A DNA stretch of 64,000 bases from Pseudomonas syringae CC1557 (GCF_000452705.1 NZ_CP007014.1:1550001-1614000); one strand, 5' to 3'. Numbered from the stretch's first letter, positions 40,555 to 53,956 are shown. Numbers and translations: made by a program. Notes: generated by a model not told the origin, from the letters alone.

Positions 40555-40687
40555 TTCGTGTGCTGTTCTCCGGGGGTTGCCTGATCGGCGAGCCCCGGAC
40601 ATTTTTCTGCGCTGTGCTGCATCACGCTGCCTGGCGCGTTTATCAGAGCCGGTCGTAACGGCCGGTCGATCTACAAGGAGTGGCACC

Positions 40688-41719
40688 ATGCTGGTAATGC
40701 GCCCTGCGCAAATGGCTGATCTGGCCGAGGTTCAACGCCTCGCTGCCGACAGCCCTATCGGTGTCACGTCCTTGCCCGACGATGCTGGCCGCCTGACCGA
40801 CAAAATCAGCTCGTCGGAAGCATCGTTCGCCGCCGAGGTCAGCTTCAACGGTGAAGAAACCTACTTCTTCGTACTGGAAGACAGCGAGAGCGGCAAGCTG
40901 GTGGGCTGTTCGGGCATCGTCGCTTCAGCGGGCTATTCCGAGCCTTTCTACAGCTTTCGCAACGAAACGTTTGTGCACGCCTCTCGCGAACTGAAGATTC
41001 ACAACAAGATTCACGTTCTGTCGCAGTGCCACGATCTGACGGGCAACAGTTTGCTGACCAGCTTCTACGTGGTCCCGGAACTGGTGGGCACGTCCTGGTC
41101 GGAACTCAACTCGCGGGGCCGCCTGCTGTTTGTCGCCAGCCATCCCGAGCGCTTTGCCGACTCGGTGGTCACCGAAATCGTCGGTTACAGCGATGAGCAT
41201 GGCGATTCGCCATTCTGGGACGCCATCGGGCGCAACTTCTTCGACCTGAACTATGCCGCCGCCGAGCGCCTGTGCGGGCTTAAAAGCCGGACCTTCCTCG
41301 CCGAGCTGATGCCGCATTACCCGATCTACGTGCCACTGCTGCCTGACGCCGCGCAAGAGGCCATGGGCCAGGTGCATCCGCGTGCACAGATCACCTTCGA
41401 CATTCTGATGCGCGAAGGTTTTGAAACCGATCATTACATCGACATCTTCGACGGTGGTCCGACCCTGCATGCCAAGGTCTCGGGGATTCGCTCCATCGCG
41501 CAGAGCCGTCTGGTGCCGGTCAAGGTCGAGACAGCGCAAGGCAGCGATGTCGGCAAGGGCGGGCGTCTGTATCTGGTTGCCAATGGCCTGTTGCAGGATT
41601 ACCGCGCGGTGCTGCTGGAACTGGACTGGGCGCCGGGCCGGCCGGTGGTGCTGAGCCTGCAGGCTGCCGATGCACTGGGCGTGGGTGAAGGTGCCAGTGT
41701 ACGGATCGTCGCGGTCTGA
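40688..41719 (+). CDS. aruF: Arginine/ornithine N-succinyltransferase, alpha subunit
   Basis: A 343-residue GNAT-fold enzyme subunit that, with AruG, transfers succinyl from succinyl-CoA to arginine, the first step of the pathway. It starts MLVMRPAQMADLAEVQRLA and contains VVPELVGTSWSELNSRGRLL, shared with AruG (LFLHSDSRNGLNGRLLSKAR region). A GGAGTGGCACC ribosome site precedes this ATG. Pseudomonads use two paralogous subunits where E. coli has one AstA. Confidence 0.93.
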   Translation: MLVMRPAQMADLAEVQRLAADSPIGVTSLPDDAGRLTDKISSSEASFAAEVSFNGEETYFFVLEDSESGKLVGCSGIVASAGYSEPFYSFRNETFVHASRELKIHNKIHVLSQCHDLTGNSLLTSFYVVPELVGTSWSELNSRGRLLFVASHPERFADSVVTEIVGYSDEHGDSPFWDAIGRNFFDLNYAAAERLCGLKSRTFLAELMPHYPIYVPLLPDAAQEAMGQVHPRAQITFDILMREGFETDHYIDIFDGGPTLHAKVSGIRSIAQSRLVPVKVETAQGSDVGKGGRLYLVANGLLQDYRAVLLELDWAPGRPVVLSLQAADALGVGEGASVRIVAV

Positions 41720-41782
41720 GCCAGACGTTCGATTGCTGATTAGCGAGTTTCAAGGCTCTTGATGAGCCGCTGAGGAGATAAC

Positions 41783-44274
<2,492 letters not shown>

Positions 44275-44323
44275 CAGTGCGCGCCACGAATGCTTATAAG
44301 AACAGATCCATGGAGCCTTGCCG

Positions 44324-45670
44324 ATGAAGTCCTGTGAAGTGAATTTTGACGGTCTGGTCGGGCCAACTCATAACTACGGCGGGTTGTCCTACGGTAACGT
44401 CGCCTCCCAGCGTAACAGTCAGCAGTGCGCCAATCCTCGTGAGGCGGCGCTGCAAGGCCTGGCGAAAATGAAAGCGCTGATGGACCTCGGGTTTACCCAG
44501 GGTGTGCTTGCGCCTCAGGAGCGTCCTGACGTGGCCGGTCTGCGGCAACTGGGTTTCACCGGCAGCGACGCGCAGGTGATCGAAAAGGCGGCCCGTCAGG
44601 ACATGCCGCTGCTGGTCGCCAGTTGCTCGGCGTCGAGCATGTGGGTGGCCAACGCAGCGACGGTCAGCCCCAGCGCTGACACTGCCGACGGCCGTGTGCA
44701 TTTCACCGCCGCCAACCTCAATTGCAAATACCATCGCAGCATCGAGCATCCGACCACCAGCCGCGTGCTGGGGGCGATGTTTGCCGATGCGAAGCACTTC
44801 GCCCATCACCCGGCATTGCCACCAGTGGCGCAGTTCGGCGACGAAGGCGCTGCTAACCACACGCGGTTCTGCGCAGATTACGGTCAGGCCGGGGTCGAGT
44901 TTTTTGTGTTTGGTCGCAGCGCCTTCGACACACGCTACCCTGCGCCGCAGAAGTATCCGGCGCGCCAGACGCTTGAAGCATCACGCGCCGTCGCGCGCCT
45001 GCACGGCCTGAGCGAAGAGGGCGTGGTCTACGGGCAGCAGAACCCGGCCGTTATCGATCAGGGCGTGTTTCACAACGACGTGATCGCGGTCGGCAATGGC
45101 GAAGTGCTGTTCTATCACGAGGACGCCTTCCTCCATGCCGAGAAGATGCTTGGCGAACTGCGCGACAAGCTTAGCCGTGTCGGCGGGCAGCTAAGCGCGA
45201 TCTGCGTACCGCGTGCCGAGGTCTCGGTTCAGGATGCAGTGCGCTCGTATCTGTTCAACAGTCAGCTGTTGTCACGCGCCGATGGCTCGATGCTGCTGAT
45301 CGTGCCGCAGGAATGCCAGGCTAACGTCAACGTCTGGGGTTACCTGCAACGGCTGATTGCCGACGAAGGCCCGGTTGCCGAGGTCAAGGTGTTCGACCTC
45401 AAGCAGAGCATGCAGAACGGCGGCGGTCCGGCGTGCCTGCGCTTGCGCGTGGCGCTCAATGACGTCGAGCTGACGGCGGTGAACCAGGGGGTGATCATGA
45501 CTGCGCCGTTGTACGACACACTGACGCAATGGGTGGACAGGCACTACCGTGATCGCATGAGCGAAAACGATCTGGCCGACCCGCGATTATTGACTGAATG
45601 CCGGACGGCATTGGATGAACTGACGCAAATCCTTAAACTGGGCTCCGTTTATCCGTTTCAACTGGCTTGA
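44324..45670 (+). CDS. aruB: N-succinylarginine dihydrolase
   Basis: A 448-residue amidinotransferase-fold enzyme that hydrolyses succinylarginine to succinylornithine, two ammonia and CO2. The N-terminal substrate segment is [30 protein letters not shown] carries a catalytic-site His, and [12 protein letters not shown] holds the catalytic Cys near the C terminus. Length matches AstB (447). Confidence 0.95.
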   Translation: MKSCEVNFDGLVGPTHNYGGLSYGNVASQRNSQQCANPREAALQGLAKMKALMDLGFTQGVLAPQERPDVAGLRQLGFTGSDAQVIEKAARQDMPLLVASCSASSMWVANAATVSPSADTADGRVHFTAANLNCKYHRSIEHPTTSRVLGAMFADAKHFAHHPALPPVAQFGDEGAANHTRFCADYGQAGVEFFVFGRSAFDTRYPAPQKYPARQTLEASRAVARLHGLSEEGVVYGQQNPAVIDQGVFHNDVIAVGNGEVLFYHEDAFLHAEKMLGELRDKLSRVGGQLSAICVPRAEVSVQDAVRSYLFNSQLLSRADGSMLLIVPQECQANVNVWGYLQRLIADEGPVAEVKVFDLKQSMQNGGGPACLRLRVALNDVELTAVNQGVIMTAPLYDTLTQWVDRHYRDRMSENDLADPRLLTECRTALDELTQILKLGSVYPFQLA

Positions 45671-45733
45671 AACACCCTGCGTGTCGGACAACTCAGCCCG
45701 ACGCACGATTTTCTTTATAGAGAGCATTCCGAT

Positions 45734-46024
45734 ATGAGCGACGCCCTGCAACTGATCCTCGAAGACACCGATGGCACCCAGCTGGAAACATCCTGCACCC
45801 GCGTTGCCATTATCTGGCAGGGCAAGGAACTGTGGATTCAACAGGACGGCCGTGGTCAGTTGCTGATCGGCGTTGACGTTGAAGAAGACGATGCCGAGTA
45901 CGCCAACCTGCTGCTGCGTCCGCTGGCGACCAATCTGGTCAGCCTGCAACTGGAAATGGAACCGGCCGACATCGGCGCTGAAGAAGACGACGGTCACGTC
46001 CACGGTCCTGACTGCAATCACTAA
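45734..46024 (+). CDS. Conserved small protein between aruB and aruE
   Basis: A 96-residue acidic protein ([19 protein letters not shown]) with a beta-rich core and a charged tail [14 protein letters not shown] whose His, Asp and Cys residues could bind metal. No named domain is recognised. Pseudomonas genomes carry a similar gene at this spot in the aru operon (PA0900 in P. aeruginosa, from memory), so it likely has a role in the pathway or in supplying metal to AruE. Its stop is 11 bases before aruE. Confidence 0.8.
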   Translation: MSDALQLILEDTDGTQLETSCTRVAIIWQGKELWIQQDGRGQLLIGVDVEEDDAEYANLLLRPLATNLVSLQLEMEPADIGAEEDDGHVHGPDCNH

Positions 46025-46035
46025 GGAAGCACGCC

Positions 46036-47043
46036 ATGCTCGCTCTCGGCAAACTGCTTGAACTGACCCTGGCTGGACGTGAGCCAGCGGAAAAGACTCA
46101 ACTGACCGTCGAAGGCGTGCGCATGCGCTGGCTGAGCGAGGGGGCTCTGGAAGTCCGCCCGCCACAGGCTCGTGACAATGGTACTGACCTGCTGTTGTCT
46201 GCCGGTATTCATGGCAACGAGACTGCGCCCATTGAGCTGCTGGATGAACTGATCCGCAGCATCGCGCGCGGCGATCTGAAACCGCGCGCCCGTATTCTGT
46301 TTCTGTTCGGCAACCCCGACGCCATGCGGCGCGGCACACGATTTGTCGAGCATGACGTCAACCGGCTGTTCAACGGTCGTCACGAGCAAAGTGGTGGCGC
46401 GGAAGCCTTGCGCGCTGCCGAGCTTGAGCGACTGGCGGCCAGTTTTTTCAGCCTGCCGGACCGCTATCGCCTGCATTACGATCTGCACACCGCCATTCGT
46501 GGTTCGAAGATCGAGCAGTTTGCGTTGTACCCGTGGAAAGAAGGCCGTCAGCACTCGCGTCGCGAACTGGCCCGTTTGCAAGCTGCGGGCATGAGCGCGG
46601 TGTTGTTGCAGAACAAGCCGTCCATCGTGTTCAGCGCGTACACCTACGCTCAGTTGGAGGCCGAGGCATTCACACTCGAACTGGGCAAGGCCCGGCCGTT
46701 CGGCCAGAACCAGCAAGTCAACCTCGCGCCGCTGCGCCTGTGCCTGGAACAGATCATCGAAGGCGCCGAGCCTGAGCTGGATGAAAGTCTTGAGGGATTG
46801 CAGCTGTTCAGCGTGGCACGTGAAGTCATCAAGCGCAGCGACGCGTTCACATTCAATCTGGCGGACGACGTAGAGAACTTTTTCGAACTGGAAAAAGGCT
46901 ATGTGCTGGCCGAAGACGTGAGCGATTCACGCTGGGTAGTGGAAGAAGAGGGCGCGCGTATCATCTTTCCCAATCCCAGGGTCAAAAACGGCCTGCGAGC
47001 GGGGATTGTGATTGTGCCCACTGATGCCGATAACCTCGGCTGA
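46036..47043 (+). CDS. aruE: Succinylglutamate desuccinylase
   Basis: A 335-residue zinc hydrolase, last step of the pathway (succinylglutamate to glutamate and succinate). Zinc ligands are in [15 protein letters not shown] (His, Glu) and [10 protein letters not shown] (His). [11 protein letters not shown] completes the family pattern. Paralogous to AotO upstream. Last gene of the aru operon; a REP-like block follows. Confidence 0.94.
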   Translation: MLALGKLLELTLAGREPAEKTQLTVEGVRMRWLSEGALEVRPPQARDNGTDLLLSAGIHGNETAPIELLDELIRSIARGDLKPRARILFLFGNPDAMRRGTRFVEHDVNRLFNGRHEQSGGAEALRAAELERLAASFFSLPDRYRLHYDLHTAIRGSKIEQFALYPWKEGRQHSRRELARLQAAGMSAVLLQNKPSIVFSAYTYAQLEAEAFTLELGKARPFGQNQQVNLAPLRLCLEQIIEGAEPELDESLEGLQLFSVAREVIKRSDAFTFNLADDVENFFELEKGYVLAEDVSDSRWVVEEEGARIIFPNPRVKNGLRAGIVIVPTDADNLG

Positions 47044-47059
47044 TCGCCCGGCACCCTCA

Positions 47060-47225
47060 AGAGCGGACGCGGAGCGTCCAGAACGGCATTCCCACGCTGC
47101 AGCGTGCGGAACGAGAATCTCAACTATCGTGCGACGCTCCGCGTCGGCATGCCGTTCTGGACGCTCCGCGTCCTCTTTGCGACGCAGAGCGTCTAGAGCT
47201 ACGTTCTCACAGGAACGAGAGTCGT
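47060..47225. repeat. REP-like palindromic repeat cluster after aruE
   Basis: Small hairpins in series: GGACGCGGAGCGTCC (47064-47078), GCACGCTGCAGCGTGC-type, GCGACGCTCCGCGTCGGCATGCCG and GGACGCTCCGCGTCC (47158-47172). The block shares its TTCCCACGCTGCAGCGTGCGGAACGA-type body with the repeat after scpB. It separates the aru operon from convergent ribH2. Confidence 0.75.
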
Positions 47226-47260
47226 CCTGACGAACGTCTCTCGTGTCGCTGCTACGCGTT

Positions 47261-47773
47261 TCAGCAGGCGGCTTTCTGCTGTGCATCCAGACGACGCAGG
47301 CTACGGACCTTGTTCAAGGTGTCCGCGCAGGTCTTCGCCGCTTCTTCGCCTTTGTGCACGAAGTGATTGAAAAAGAACTTCTGATGCTCTTCGCCCGAAT
47401 GAAAATGGTGCGGTGTCAGGACCACGGAGAAGACCGGTACTTCGGTTTCCAGCTGGACCTGCATCAACGCGCTGACCACGGACTGCGCGACGAATTCGTG
47501 GCGGTAGATACCACCGTCCACCACCAGTGCGGCACCGACGATGCCCGCATAGCGACCGCTATTGGCGAGGAGTTTTGCGTGCAGCGGAATTTCAAAAGCA
47601 CCACCGACTTCAAAGATGTCGATGTCACTTTCGGCGTAGCCCTGATTGGCCATTTCGGCGATGAAACTTTTACGGCTCTGGTCGACGATATCTTTGTGCC
47701 AGCAGGCCTGGATGAAAGCGACGCGTTCGTTCGAATGGTTTTTGCTTTTGCTGTCAATTGCGGTTGGTTGCAC
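47261..47773 (-). CDS. ribH2: Type-2 6,7-dimethyl-8-ribityllumazine synthase (RibH2)
   Basis: A 170-residue enzyme starting at GTG with AAACAGGAG eight bases upstream. It resembles the Brucella RibH2 type (decamer) rather than the usual bacterial icosahedral RibH: IQACWHKDIVDQSRKSF, FEVGGAFEIPLHAKLL, VVDGGIYRHEFVAQSV and VVLTPHHFHSGEEH. It joins the pyrimidine and butanone-phosphate precursors to make lumazine, the precursor of riboflavin. It is controlled alone by an FMN riboswitch, away from other rib genes, so it is a flavin-sensing second copy. The C-terminal 25 residues are longer than in Brucella. Confidence 0.92.
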   Translation of the reverse strand: MQPTAIDSKSKNHSNERVAFIQACWHKDIVDQSRKSFIAEMANQGYAESDIDIFEVGGAFEIPLHAKLLANSGRYAGIVGAALVVDGGIYRHEFVAQSVVSALMQVQLETEVPVFSVVLTPHHFHSGEEHQKFFFNHFVHKGEEAAKTCADTLNKVRSLRRLDAQQKAAC

Positions 47774-47907
47774 GTGTTCTGACTCCTGTTTATGAAAAAA
47801 ACAGGGCATTTGGATCGAAAGGGATTCAAGTCGCGTAGGAAAGCCTCCTGAACGATGTCGTTCATGATGAGGTTTTGCAGACGTTCTTGCAGACACCAAT
47901 CCCGCTC

Positions 47908-48064
47908 TCTCTTCATCCGGACTATGACCGTCGGCCCCGGAATCACACCGGGTCTGCTGACCTTGCAGATCGCCCGCCAAAGCTGCGACCTGCAAGCGCT
48001 CGCGGGCTAGACACATTGCGCGCCATTACCGCCGGTGGGGAGTTGCACCCCGCCCTGAGAACGT
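47908..48064 (-). ncRNA. FMN riboswitch (RFN element)
   Basis: On the minus strand the conserved 5' block (CTCAGGGCGGGGTGCAA, CCCCACCGGCGGTAA) and 3' block (GACGGTCATAGTCCGGATG, GAAGAGAGA) of the RFN element are present with their connecting hairpins. It lies about 135 bases upstream of ribH2. Downstream, CCTGTTT can pair with AAACAGG, covering part of the ribosome site AGGAG, so control may be at translation. Confidence 0.95.
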
Positions 48065-48278
48065 TGCCGTCACTTTACGTGGCCGGCGGGGGATTTTTAT
48101 CACAGATCAATCAATCATGCATGGACACTTTCGTACGGTACACCTACCTTTTTCATCTAAGGAAACAGCGTATCGGCAGTCGTAGCGCTTGATTATCATG
48201 TATGCCGGCTCAAGTAATGCCTTGTTGCAAGCCAAAGGTTGCATGCATTATCGATTTTCAATTTCAGGGAGCTTTTTC

Positions 48279-49283
48279 GTGACCGTCATCGATCTGCGCA
48301 GCGACACAGTGACTCTGCCCACGGCGGGCATGCTCGACGCCATGGCCCATGCGCCTGTAGGCGATGATGTTTATGGTGAGGACCCGACGGTCAATCTGCT
48401 CGAAGCAACTCTCGCCGAGCGTCTCGGGTTTGACGCCGCACTGTTCGTGCCTTCCGGCACCATGAGCAATCTGCTGGCGCTGATGGCGCACTGTGAGCGC
48501 GGCGACGAATACATCGTCGGCCAGCAGGCGCATACCTACAAGTACGAAGGTGGCGGCGCGGCGGTGCTGGGTTCGATCCAGCCGCAGCCGCTTGAAGTGC
48601 AGGCTGATGGTTCGCTTGACCTTCAGCAAGTGTGCGACTTCATTAAACCCGACGACATTCACTTTGCCCGCACACGGCTGTTGGCACTGGAAAACACCAT
48701 GCAGGGCAAAGTGCTGCCTCAGGCTTACCTCGCCGCTGCGCGCAAACTCACGCTGGATAAGGGCATCGCGCTGCATCTGGACGGTGCCAGGCTGTATAAC
48801 GCAGTGGTGAAGCTGGGCGTCGATGCGCGCGAGATCACCAGGCACTTCGATTCAGTGTCCGTGTGCCTGTCCAAGGGCCTGGGTGCGCCGGTCGGTTCGG
48901 TGCTGTGCGGATCGCAGGCGCTGATCGCCAAGGCGCGTCGCCTGCGTAAAATGGTTGGCGGCGGCATGCGTCAGGCCGGCAGCCTCGCAGCCGCCGGGCT
49001 CTACGCACTGGATCATCAGGTCGAGCGACTGGCGGACGATCATGCCAACGCAGCGTTTCTGGCCAAGGGCCTGAGCGAACTGGGTTACAGCGTCGAGCCG
49101 GTGCAGACCAACATGGTCTATGTGCAGGTCGGGGAGCGCGCCGCCGCGCTCAAGGCCTTTTGCGCCGAGCGTGGCATCCTGCTCACTGCTGCGCCGAGGC
49201 TGCGCATGGTCACCCACCTGAATGTCTCGCGTGCTCAGACAGAGCAGGTGGTCGAAGCATTCGCAGCGTTTGAACACTCATGA
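48279..49283 (+). CDS. ltaE: Low-specificity L-threonine aldolase
   Basis: A 334-residue PLP enzyme that cleaves threonine and allo-threonine to glycine and acetaldehyde. The PLP lysine is in [15 protein letters not shown], and the N terminus is [12 protein letters not shown] with [13 protein letters not shown] at the phosphate site. The start is a GTG after CAGGGAG; the longer upstream frame lacks family similarity. Confidence 0.92.
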   Translation: MTVIDLRSDTVTLPTAGMLDAMAHAPVGDDVYGEDPTVNLLEATLAERLGFDAALFVPSGTMSNLLALMAHCERGDEYIVGQQAHTYKYEGGGAAVLGSIQPQPLEVQADGSLDLQQVCDFIKPDDIHFARTRLLALENTMQGKVLPQAYLAAARKLTLDKGIALHLDGARLYNAVVKLGVDAREITRHFDSVSVCLSKGLGAPVGSVLCGSQALIAKARRLRKMVGGGMRQAGSLAAAGLYALDHQVERLADDHANAAFLAKGLSELGYSVEPVQTNMVYVQVGERAAALKAFCAERGILLTAAPRLRMVTHLNVSRAQTEQVVEAFAAFEHS

Positions 49284-49348
49284 CATGCCGATAATCCAGT
49301 TACTTGTTTCTATCGCACAAACACACTGTACCGAGGGCGCAACGCCTA

Positions 49349-49354
49349 TATAAT
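49349..49354 (+). promoter_or_regulatory. Likely -10 element of alaS
   Basis: TATAAT lies 74 bases before the alaS start codon. No good -35 box is seen at the usual distance, so the assignment is tentative. Confidence 0.45.
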
Positions 49355-49427
49355 GCGGCCCTTTGCCGTCGCTACGTCATTTGACGTTTTGCACTTGCCT
49401 CTGGCCGCAGTCTCCGTGGAAGAACCT

Positions 49428-52052
49428 ATGAAAAGCGCAGAAATCCGTGAAGCCTTCCTTGGCTTCTTCGAAGAGCAAGGCCACACCCGTGTCGCTTCAA
49501 GCTCCTTGATTCCGGGCAACGACCCAACCCTGCTGTTCACCAACGCAGGCATGAACCAGTTCAAGGATTGCTTCCTGGGCCAGGAAAAACGCGCCTACAC
49601 CCGCGCTGTCACCAGTCAGAAATGCGTGCGCGCCGGTGGCAAGCACAACGACCTGGAAAACGTCGGCTATACCGCTCGTCACCACACTTTTTTCGAAATG
49701 CTGGGCAACTTCAGCTTCGGTGACTATTTCAAGCGTGATGCCATTACCTACGCCTGGACCTTTCTGACCTCCGAAAAGTGGCTGAACCTGCCCAAGGAAA
49801 AGCTTTGGGTCACGGTCTACGCGACTGACGACGAAGCCTACGACATCTGGACCAAAGAGGTCGGCGTGCCTGCCGAGCGCATGGTTCGCATCGGCGACAA
49901 CAAAGGCGCGCCTTACGCTTCCGACAACTTCTGGACCATGGGTGATACCGGCCCGTGCGGTCCTTGCAGCGAGATATTCTTCGATCACGGCCCGGAAATC
50001 TGGGGCGGCCCGCCGGGTTCGCCGGAAGAGGATGGCGACCGTTACATCGAAATCTGGAACAACGTGTTCATGCAGTTCAACCGCACCGCAGACGGCGTGC
50101 TGCACCCGCTGCCAGCGCCGTCGGTGGACACCGGTATGGGCCTGGAGCGTGTCAGTGCCGTCCTGCAGCACGTGCATTCCAACTACGAAATCGACCTCTT
50201 CCAGAGCCTGCTGGCTGCGTCAGCCAAGGCCATCGGTTGCAGCAACGACAATCAGGCCTCGCTGAAGGTTGTGGCTGACCACATCCGCTCGTGCGGCTTC
50301 CTGATCGCTGATGGCGTGCTGCCTTCCAACGAAGGCCGCGGCTACGTGCTGCGCCGTATCATTCGGCGCGCCTGCCGTCATGGCAACAAACTGGGTGCCA
50401 AGGGCAGCTTCTTCTATCAGATCGTAGCGGCACTGGTCGCCGAAATGGGCTCGGCATTCCCTGAGCTGGTGCAACAACAGTCGCACATTGAGCGCGTCCT
50501 CAAAGGCGAAGAAGAGCAGTTCGCCAAGACCCTGGAACAGGGTTTGAAGATCCTTGAGCAGGATCTGGCCGAGCTGAAAGGCACCGTGGTGCCCGGCGAA
50601 GTCGTGTTCAAGCTGTATGACACTTACGGTTTCCCGATGGACCTGACCGGTGACATCGCCCGTGAACGTAATCTGACACTGGACGAAGAAGGCTTCGAGC
50701 GCGAAATGGACGCTCAGCGCGTGCGCGCTCGTTCGGCCAGCTCGTTCGGTATGGACTACAACAGCCTGGTAAAGGTCGATGTGGCCACTCAGTTCACCGG
50801 CTATTCGGCGACCACCGGCAGTGCCACAGTCGTTGCTCTGTACAAGGAAGGTCAGTCCGTCACGCACCTGAACGAAGGTGAGGAGGGCGTTGTGATCCTC
50901 GACATCACGCCGTTCTATGCCGAATCGGGTGGCCAGATCGGCGACAGCGGCTTCCTGCTGGCTGGCGAAGCGCGCTTTGACGTCAGCGACACCACCAAGA
51001 CCGGCGGCGCATTCCTGCACCACGGCGTTGTGGCGTCCGGCAGCCTGAGCGTTGGTGCGCAGGTTGAAACACAGGTGGCTGATGAAGTCCGCGATGCAAC
51101 CAAATTGAACCATTCGGCCACTCACTTGCTGCACGCCGCATTGCGTCAGGTACTGGGTGAGCACGTTCAGCAGAAAGGCTCGCTGGTCGACAGTCAGCGT
51201 CTGCGTTTCGACTTCAGCCACTTCGAGGCCATCAAGCCTGAGCAATTGCGTGCGCTGGAAGATATCGTCAACGCCGAGATTCGCAAGAACACGCCAGTGG
51301 TTACCGAAGAAACCGACATCGAAACCGCCAGAAAGAAAGGCGCCATGGCGCTGTTTGGCGAGAAGTACGGCGACAGCGTTCGTGTGCTGAGCATGGGCGG
51401 CGAGTTTTCCGTCGAGCTGTGTGGTGGCATTCACGCCAACCGCACCGGTGACATCGCGCTGTTCAAGATCGTCAGTGAAGGTGGCGTTGCTGCCGGCGTG
51501 CGCCGTATCGAAGCGGTGACCGGTGCTGCGGCACTCGCCTGGCTGAATTCGGCGGAAGATCAACTCAAGGAAGCCGCGACGCTGGTCAAAGGCAATCGCG
51601 ACAACCTGCTGGACAAGCTGACAGCTGTGCTTGAGCGCAACCGTCTGCTGGAAAAGCAACTGGAACAACTGCAAGCCAAGGCAGCCAGTGCCGCCGGTGA
51701 CGATCTGTCGTCGGCTGCGCAGGATGTCAAAGGGGTCAAGGTTCTGGCCACGCGCCTGGATGGTCAGGACGGCAAGGCGCTTCTGGCGCTTGTCGACCAG
51801 TTGAAGAACAAGCTCGGCCGCGCAGTGATCCTGCTCGGCAGTGTTCATGAAGACAAGGTTGTCTTGGTTGCAGGCGTGACCAAGGACCTGACTGGCCAAC
51901 TCAAAGCCGGTGATTTGATGAAGCAGGCGGCCGCCGCGGTCGGTGGTAAAGGCGGTGGTCGTCCTGATATGGCTCAAGGCGGGGGTGTCGATGCAGGTGC
52001 GCTGGATGCTGCACTGGCACTGACCGTTCCTTTTGTAGAGCAAGGTATCTGA
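49428..52052 (+). CDS. alaS: Alanyl-tRNA synthetase
   Basis: An 874-residue enzyme that charges tRNA-Ala. Class-II catalytic core at about 5-240 ([17 protein letters not shown]), a tRNA-recognition middle part, an editing domain with the zinc motif [11 protein letters not shown] and [11 protein letters not shown], and the C-Ala dimerisation domain at the end. Length equals the E. coli protein within two residues. Followed by a long inverted repeat, then lysC. Confidence 0.97.
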   Translation: MKSAEIREAFLGFFEEQGHTRVASSSLIPGNDPTLLFTNAGMNQFKDCFLGQEKRAYTRAVTSQKCVRAGGKHNDLENVGYTARHHTFFEMLGNFSFGDYFKRDAITYAWTFLTSEKWLNLPKEKLWVTVYATDDEAYDIWTKEVGVPAERMVRIGDNKGAPYASDNFWTMGDTGPCGPCSEIFFDHGPEIWGGPPGSPEEDGDRYIEIWNNVFMQFNRTADGVLHPLPAPSVDTGMGLERVSAVLQHVHSNYEIDLFQSLLAASAKAIGCSNDNQASLKVVADHIRSCGFLIADGVLPSNEGRGYVLRRIIRRACRHGNKLGAKGSFFYQIVAALVAEMGSAFPELVQQQSHIERVLKGEEEQFAKTLEQGLKILEQDLAELKGTVVPGEVVFKLYDTYGFPMDLTGDIARERNLTLDEEGFEREMDAQRVRARSASSFGMDYNSLVKVDVATQFTGYSATTGSATVVALYKEGQSVTHLNEGEEGVVILDITPFYAESGGQIGDSGFLLAGEARFDVSDTTKTGGAFLHHGVVASGSLSVGAQVETQVADEVRDATKLNHSATHLLHAALRQVLGEHVQQKGSLVDSQRLRFDFSHFEAIKPEQLRALEDIVNAEIRKNTPVVTEETDIETARKKGAMALFGEKYGDSVRVLSMGGEFSVELCGGIHANRTGDIALFKIVSEGGVAAGVRRIEAVTGAAALAWLNSAEDQLKEAATLVKGNRDNLLDKLTAVLERNRLLEKQLEQLQAKAASAAGDDLSSAAQDVKGVKVLATRLDGQDGKALLALVDQLKNKLGRAVILLGSVHEDKVVLVAGVTKDLTGQLKAGDLMKQAAAAVGGKGGGRPDMAQGGGVDAGALDAALALTVPFVEQGI

Positions 52053-52053
52053 G

Positions 52054-52110
52054 TCGAGTCCGTCGGGCCGCCGCGACCAAGGGTGGCCCGGCGACGGATT
52101 CGACTATCAA
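52054..52110. terminator. Long inverted repeat between alaS and lysC
   Basis: GAGTCGAGTCCGTCGGGCCGCC and its near complement (GGTGGCCCGGCGACGGATTCGACT region) form an imperfect stem of about 21 base pairs. No T-tract follows on either strand, so it may be a Rho-independent terminator remnant or an mRNA-stabilising stem. Confidence 0.55.
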
Positions 52111-52145
52111 TGGGTGCTCTTAACGGGTTCTGAGGCGGCTTTGAG

Positions 52146-53378
52146 ATGGCTTTAATCGTACAGAAATTTGGCGGCACCTCCGTGGGCTCTGTAGAGCGCA
52201 TCGAGCAGGTGGCCGACAAGGTCAAGAAATTCCGTGAGGCGGGCGACGACCTGGTGGTTGTGCTGTCGGCCATGAGCGGCGAAACCAATCGCCTGATCGA
52301 ACTGGCCAGGCAGATCAGTGACCAGCCGGTTCCCCGTGAACTGGACGTCATCGTCTCCACGGGCGAGCAGGTCACCATCGCGCTGCTGGCGATGGCGCTG
52401 ATCAAGCGTGGCGTGCCTGCGGTGTCCTACACCGGTAACCAGGTGCGTATTCTCACCGACAGCGCGCACAACAAGGCGCGCATTCTGCAAATCGACGATC
52501 AGAAGATTCGCTCTGATCTGAAAGCGGGTCGTGTGGTGGTGGTTGCCGGTTTTCAGGGTGTCGACGAGCACGGCAATATCACCACGCTGGGCCGTGGCGG
52601 CTCCGATACCACAGGTGTGGCGCTGGCCGCTGCGCTGAAGGCGGATGAGTGCCAGATCTACACCGACGTCGATGGTGTCTACACCACCGATCCGCGTGTT
52701 GTGGCGCAGGCTCGGCGTCTGGACAAGATCACCTTTGAAGAGATGCTGGAAATGGCCAGCCTCGGCTCCAAGGTGTTGCAGATCCGTGCGGTCGAGTTCG
52801 CCGGTAAATACAACGTCCCGCTGCGCGTTCTGCACAGCTTCGAAGAGGGTCCAGGCACCCTTATTACCATTGATGAAGAGGAAACCATGGAACAGCCGAT
52901 CATTTCCGGCATCGCTTTCAATCGCGATGAGGCCAAGCTGACCATCCGTGGTGTGCCAGACACCCCCGGTGTGGCGTTCAAGATTCTGGGCCCGATCAGT
53001 GCGGCGAACATCGAAGTGGACATGATCGTGCAGAATGTCTCGCACGATAACACCACCGATTTCACCTTCACGATCCATCGCAACGATTACCAGGCGGCCT
53101 TGCAGGTGCTTGAGACGACCGCGCGCGAAATCAGCGCCCGTGAAGTTTCCGGCGATACCAAGATCGCCAAGGTGTCGATTGTCGGCGTCGGCATGCGCTC
53201 GCATGCGGGCGTTGCCAGTCGCATGTTCGAAGCACTGGCCAAGGAGAGCATCAATATCCAGATGATCTCCACGTCAGAGATCAAGGTCTCTGTGGTCATT
53301 GAAGAGAAGTATCTGGAGTTGGCTGTGCGCGCATTGCACACGGCATTCGAGCTGGATGCTCCTCGGCAGGGTGAATGA
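52146..53378 (+). CDS. lysC: Aspartate kinase (lysine-sensitive type)
   Basis: A 410-residue monofunctional aspartokinase, first step to lysine, threonine and methionine. The ATP site opens IVQKFGGTSVGS, the kinase domain has GRGGSDTTGVALAAAL, and the C-terminal 150 residues carry two ACT domains for feedback control (IRGVPDTPGVAFKILGPI and VSIVGVGMRSHAGVA). Pseudomonas species place it between alaS and csrA, as here. Confidence 0.96.
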   Translation: MALIVQKFGGTSVGSVERIEQVADKVKKFREAGDDLVVVLSAMSGETNRLIELARQISDQPVPRELDVIVSTGEQVTIALLAMALIKRGVPAVSYTGNQVRILTDSAHNKARILQIDDQKIRSDLKAGRVVVVAGFQGVDEHGNITTLGRGGSDTTGVALAAALKADECQIYTDVDGVYTTDPRVVAQARRLDKITFEEMLEMASLGSKVLQIRAVEFAGKYNVPLRVLHSFEEGPGTLITIDEEETMEQPIISGIAFNRDEAKLTIRGVPDTPGVAFKILGPISAANIEVDMIVQNVSHDNTTDFTFTIHRNDYQAALQVLETTAREISAREVSGDTKIAKVSIVGVGMRSHAGVASRMFEALAKESINIQMISTSEIKVSVVIEEKYLELAVRALHTAFELDAPRQGE

Positions 53379-53389
53379 CCCTGTCGTCT

Positions 53390-53414
53390 GAAGGCACGGT
53401 CTGACCGTGCCTTC
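53390..53414 (+). terminator. Hairpin after lysC
   Basis: GAAGGCACGGT and ACCGTGCCTTC pair perfectly around a three-base loop, 12 bases after the stop. T-tract is short, so the efficiency is uncertain. Confidence 0.7.
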
Positions 53415-53549
53415 TGGATACTGCGCAGAAAGGCTGATGTTTTCTTTGCGTAAGTCGATACACAGGTAATGGCTATGGCTTTTTGCCATTTGCTATTGCC
53501 TATTGGTTTGCAGACTGTTGTCCCTGAATAAAGGCGTAAGGAGAAAAGT

Positions 53550-53738
53550 ATGCTGATTCTGACTCGTCGGTGCGCAGAGAGCCTGATCATCGGTGACGGT
53601 GAAATCACCGTGACAGTGCTTGGTGTGAAGGGTAATCAGGTGCGTATTGGTGTCAATGCGCCCAAGGAAGTCGCTGTCCATCGTGAAGAGATTTACCTGC
53701 GTATCAAGAAAGAGAAGGACGAAGAACCAAGCCATTAA
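53550..53738 (+). CDS. rsmA: Carbon storage regulator CsrA/RsmA
   Basis: A 62-residue RNA-binding dimer: [20 protein letters not shown] and [18 protein letters not shown] are the first and last strands that read GGA motifs in mRNA leaders. It represses secondary metabolism and virulence and is titrated by RsmX/Y/Z RNAs. AAGGAG precedes the ATG. Sits between lysC and tRNA-Ser, the standard location of the main gammaproteobacterial csrA copy. Confidence 0.97.
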   Translation: MLILTRRCAESLIIGDGEITVTVLGVKGNQVRIGVNAPKEVAVHREEIYLRIKKEKDEEPSH

Positions 53739-53801
53739 TTTTTATTGAATTTTTGGTTTGCAAACGGGGAAAAAGGGTGGTTATTATACGCCCCGTGTTG
53801 C

Positions 53802-53892
53802 GGAGAGCTGGCCGAGTGGCCGAAGGCGCTCCCCTGCTAAGGGAGTACACCTCAAAAGGGTGTCGGGGGTTCGAATCCCCCGTTCTCCGCCA
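53802..53892 (+). tRNA. tRNA-Ser (anticodon GCT)
   Basis: A 91-base class-II tRNA with a long variable arm (GGTGTCGGGGG region). Acceptor GGAGAGC pairs GTTCTCC (one G-T), the anticodon loop is CTGCTAA and CCA is encoded. Confidence 0.97.
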
Positions 53893-53956
53893 TTATTTAT
53901 GTAGTGCGTCAGATTGGGCTTGTTCTGTAAGTTGTTGAATTTACTAGAAAAAGTGC

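Noticed and set aside
50220..52043. 607-codon minus-strand frame opposite alaS
   Set aside because: Long antisense frames are common in GC-rich genes; the product has no recognisable domain and alaS is complete.
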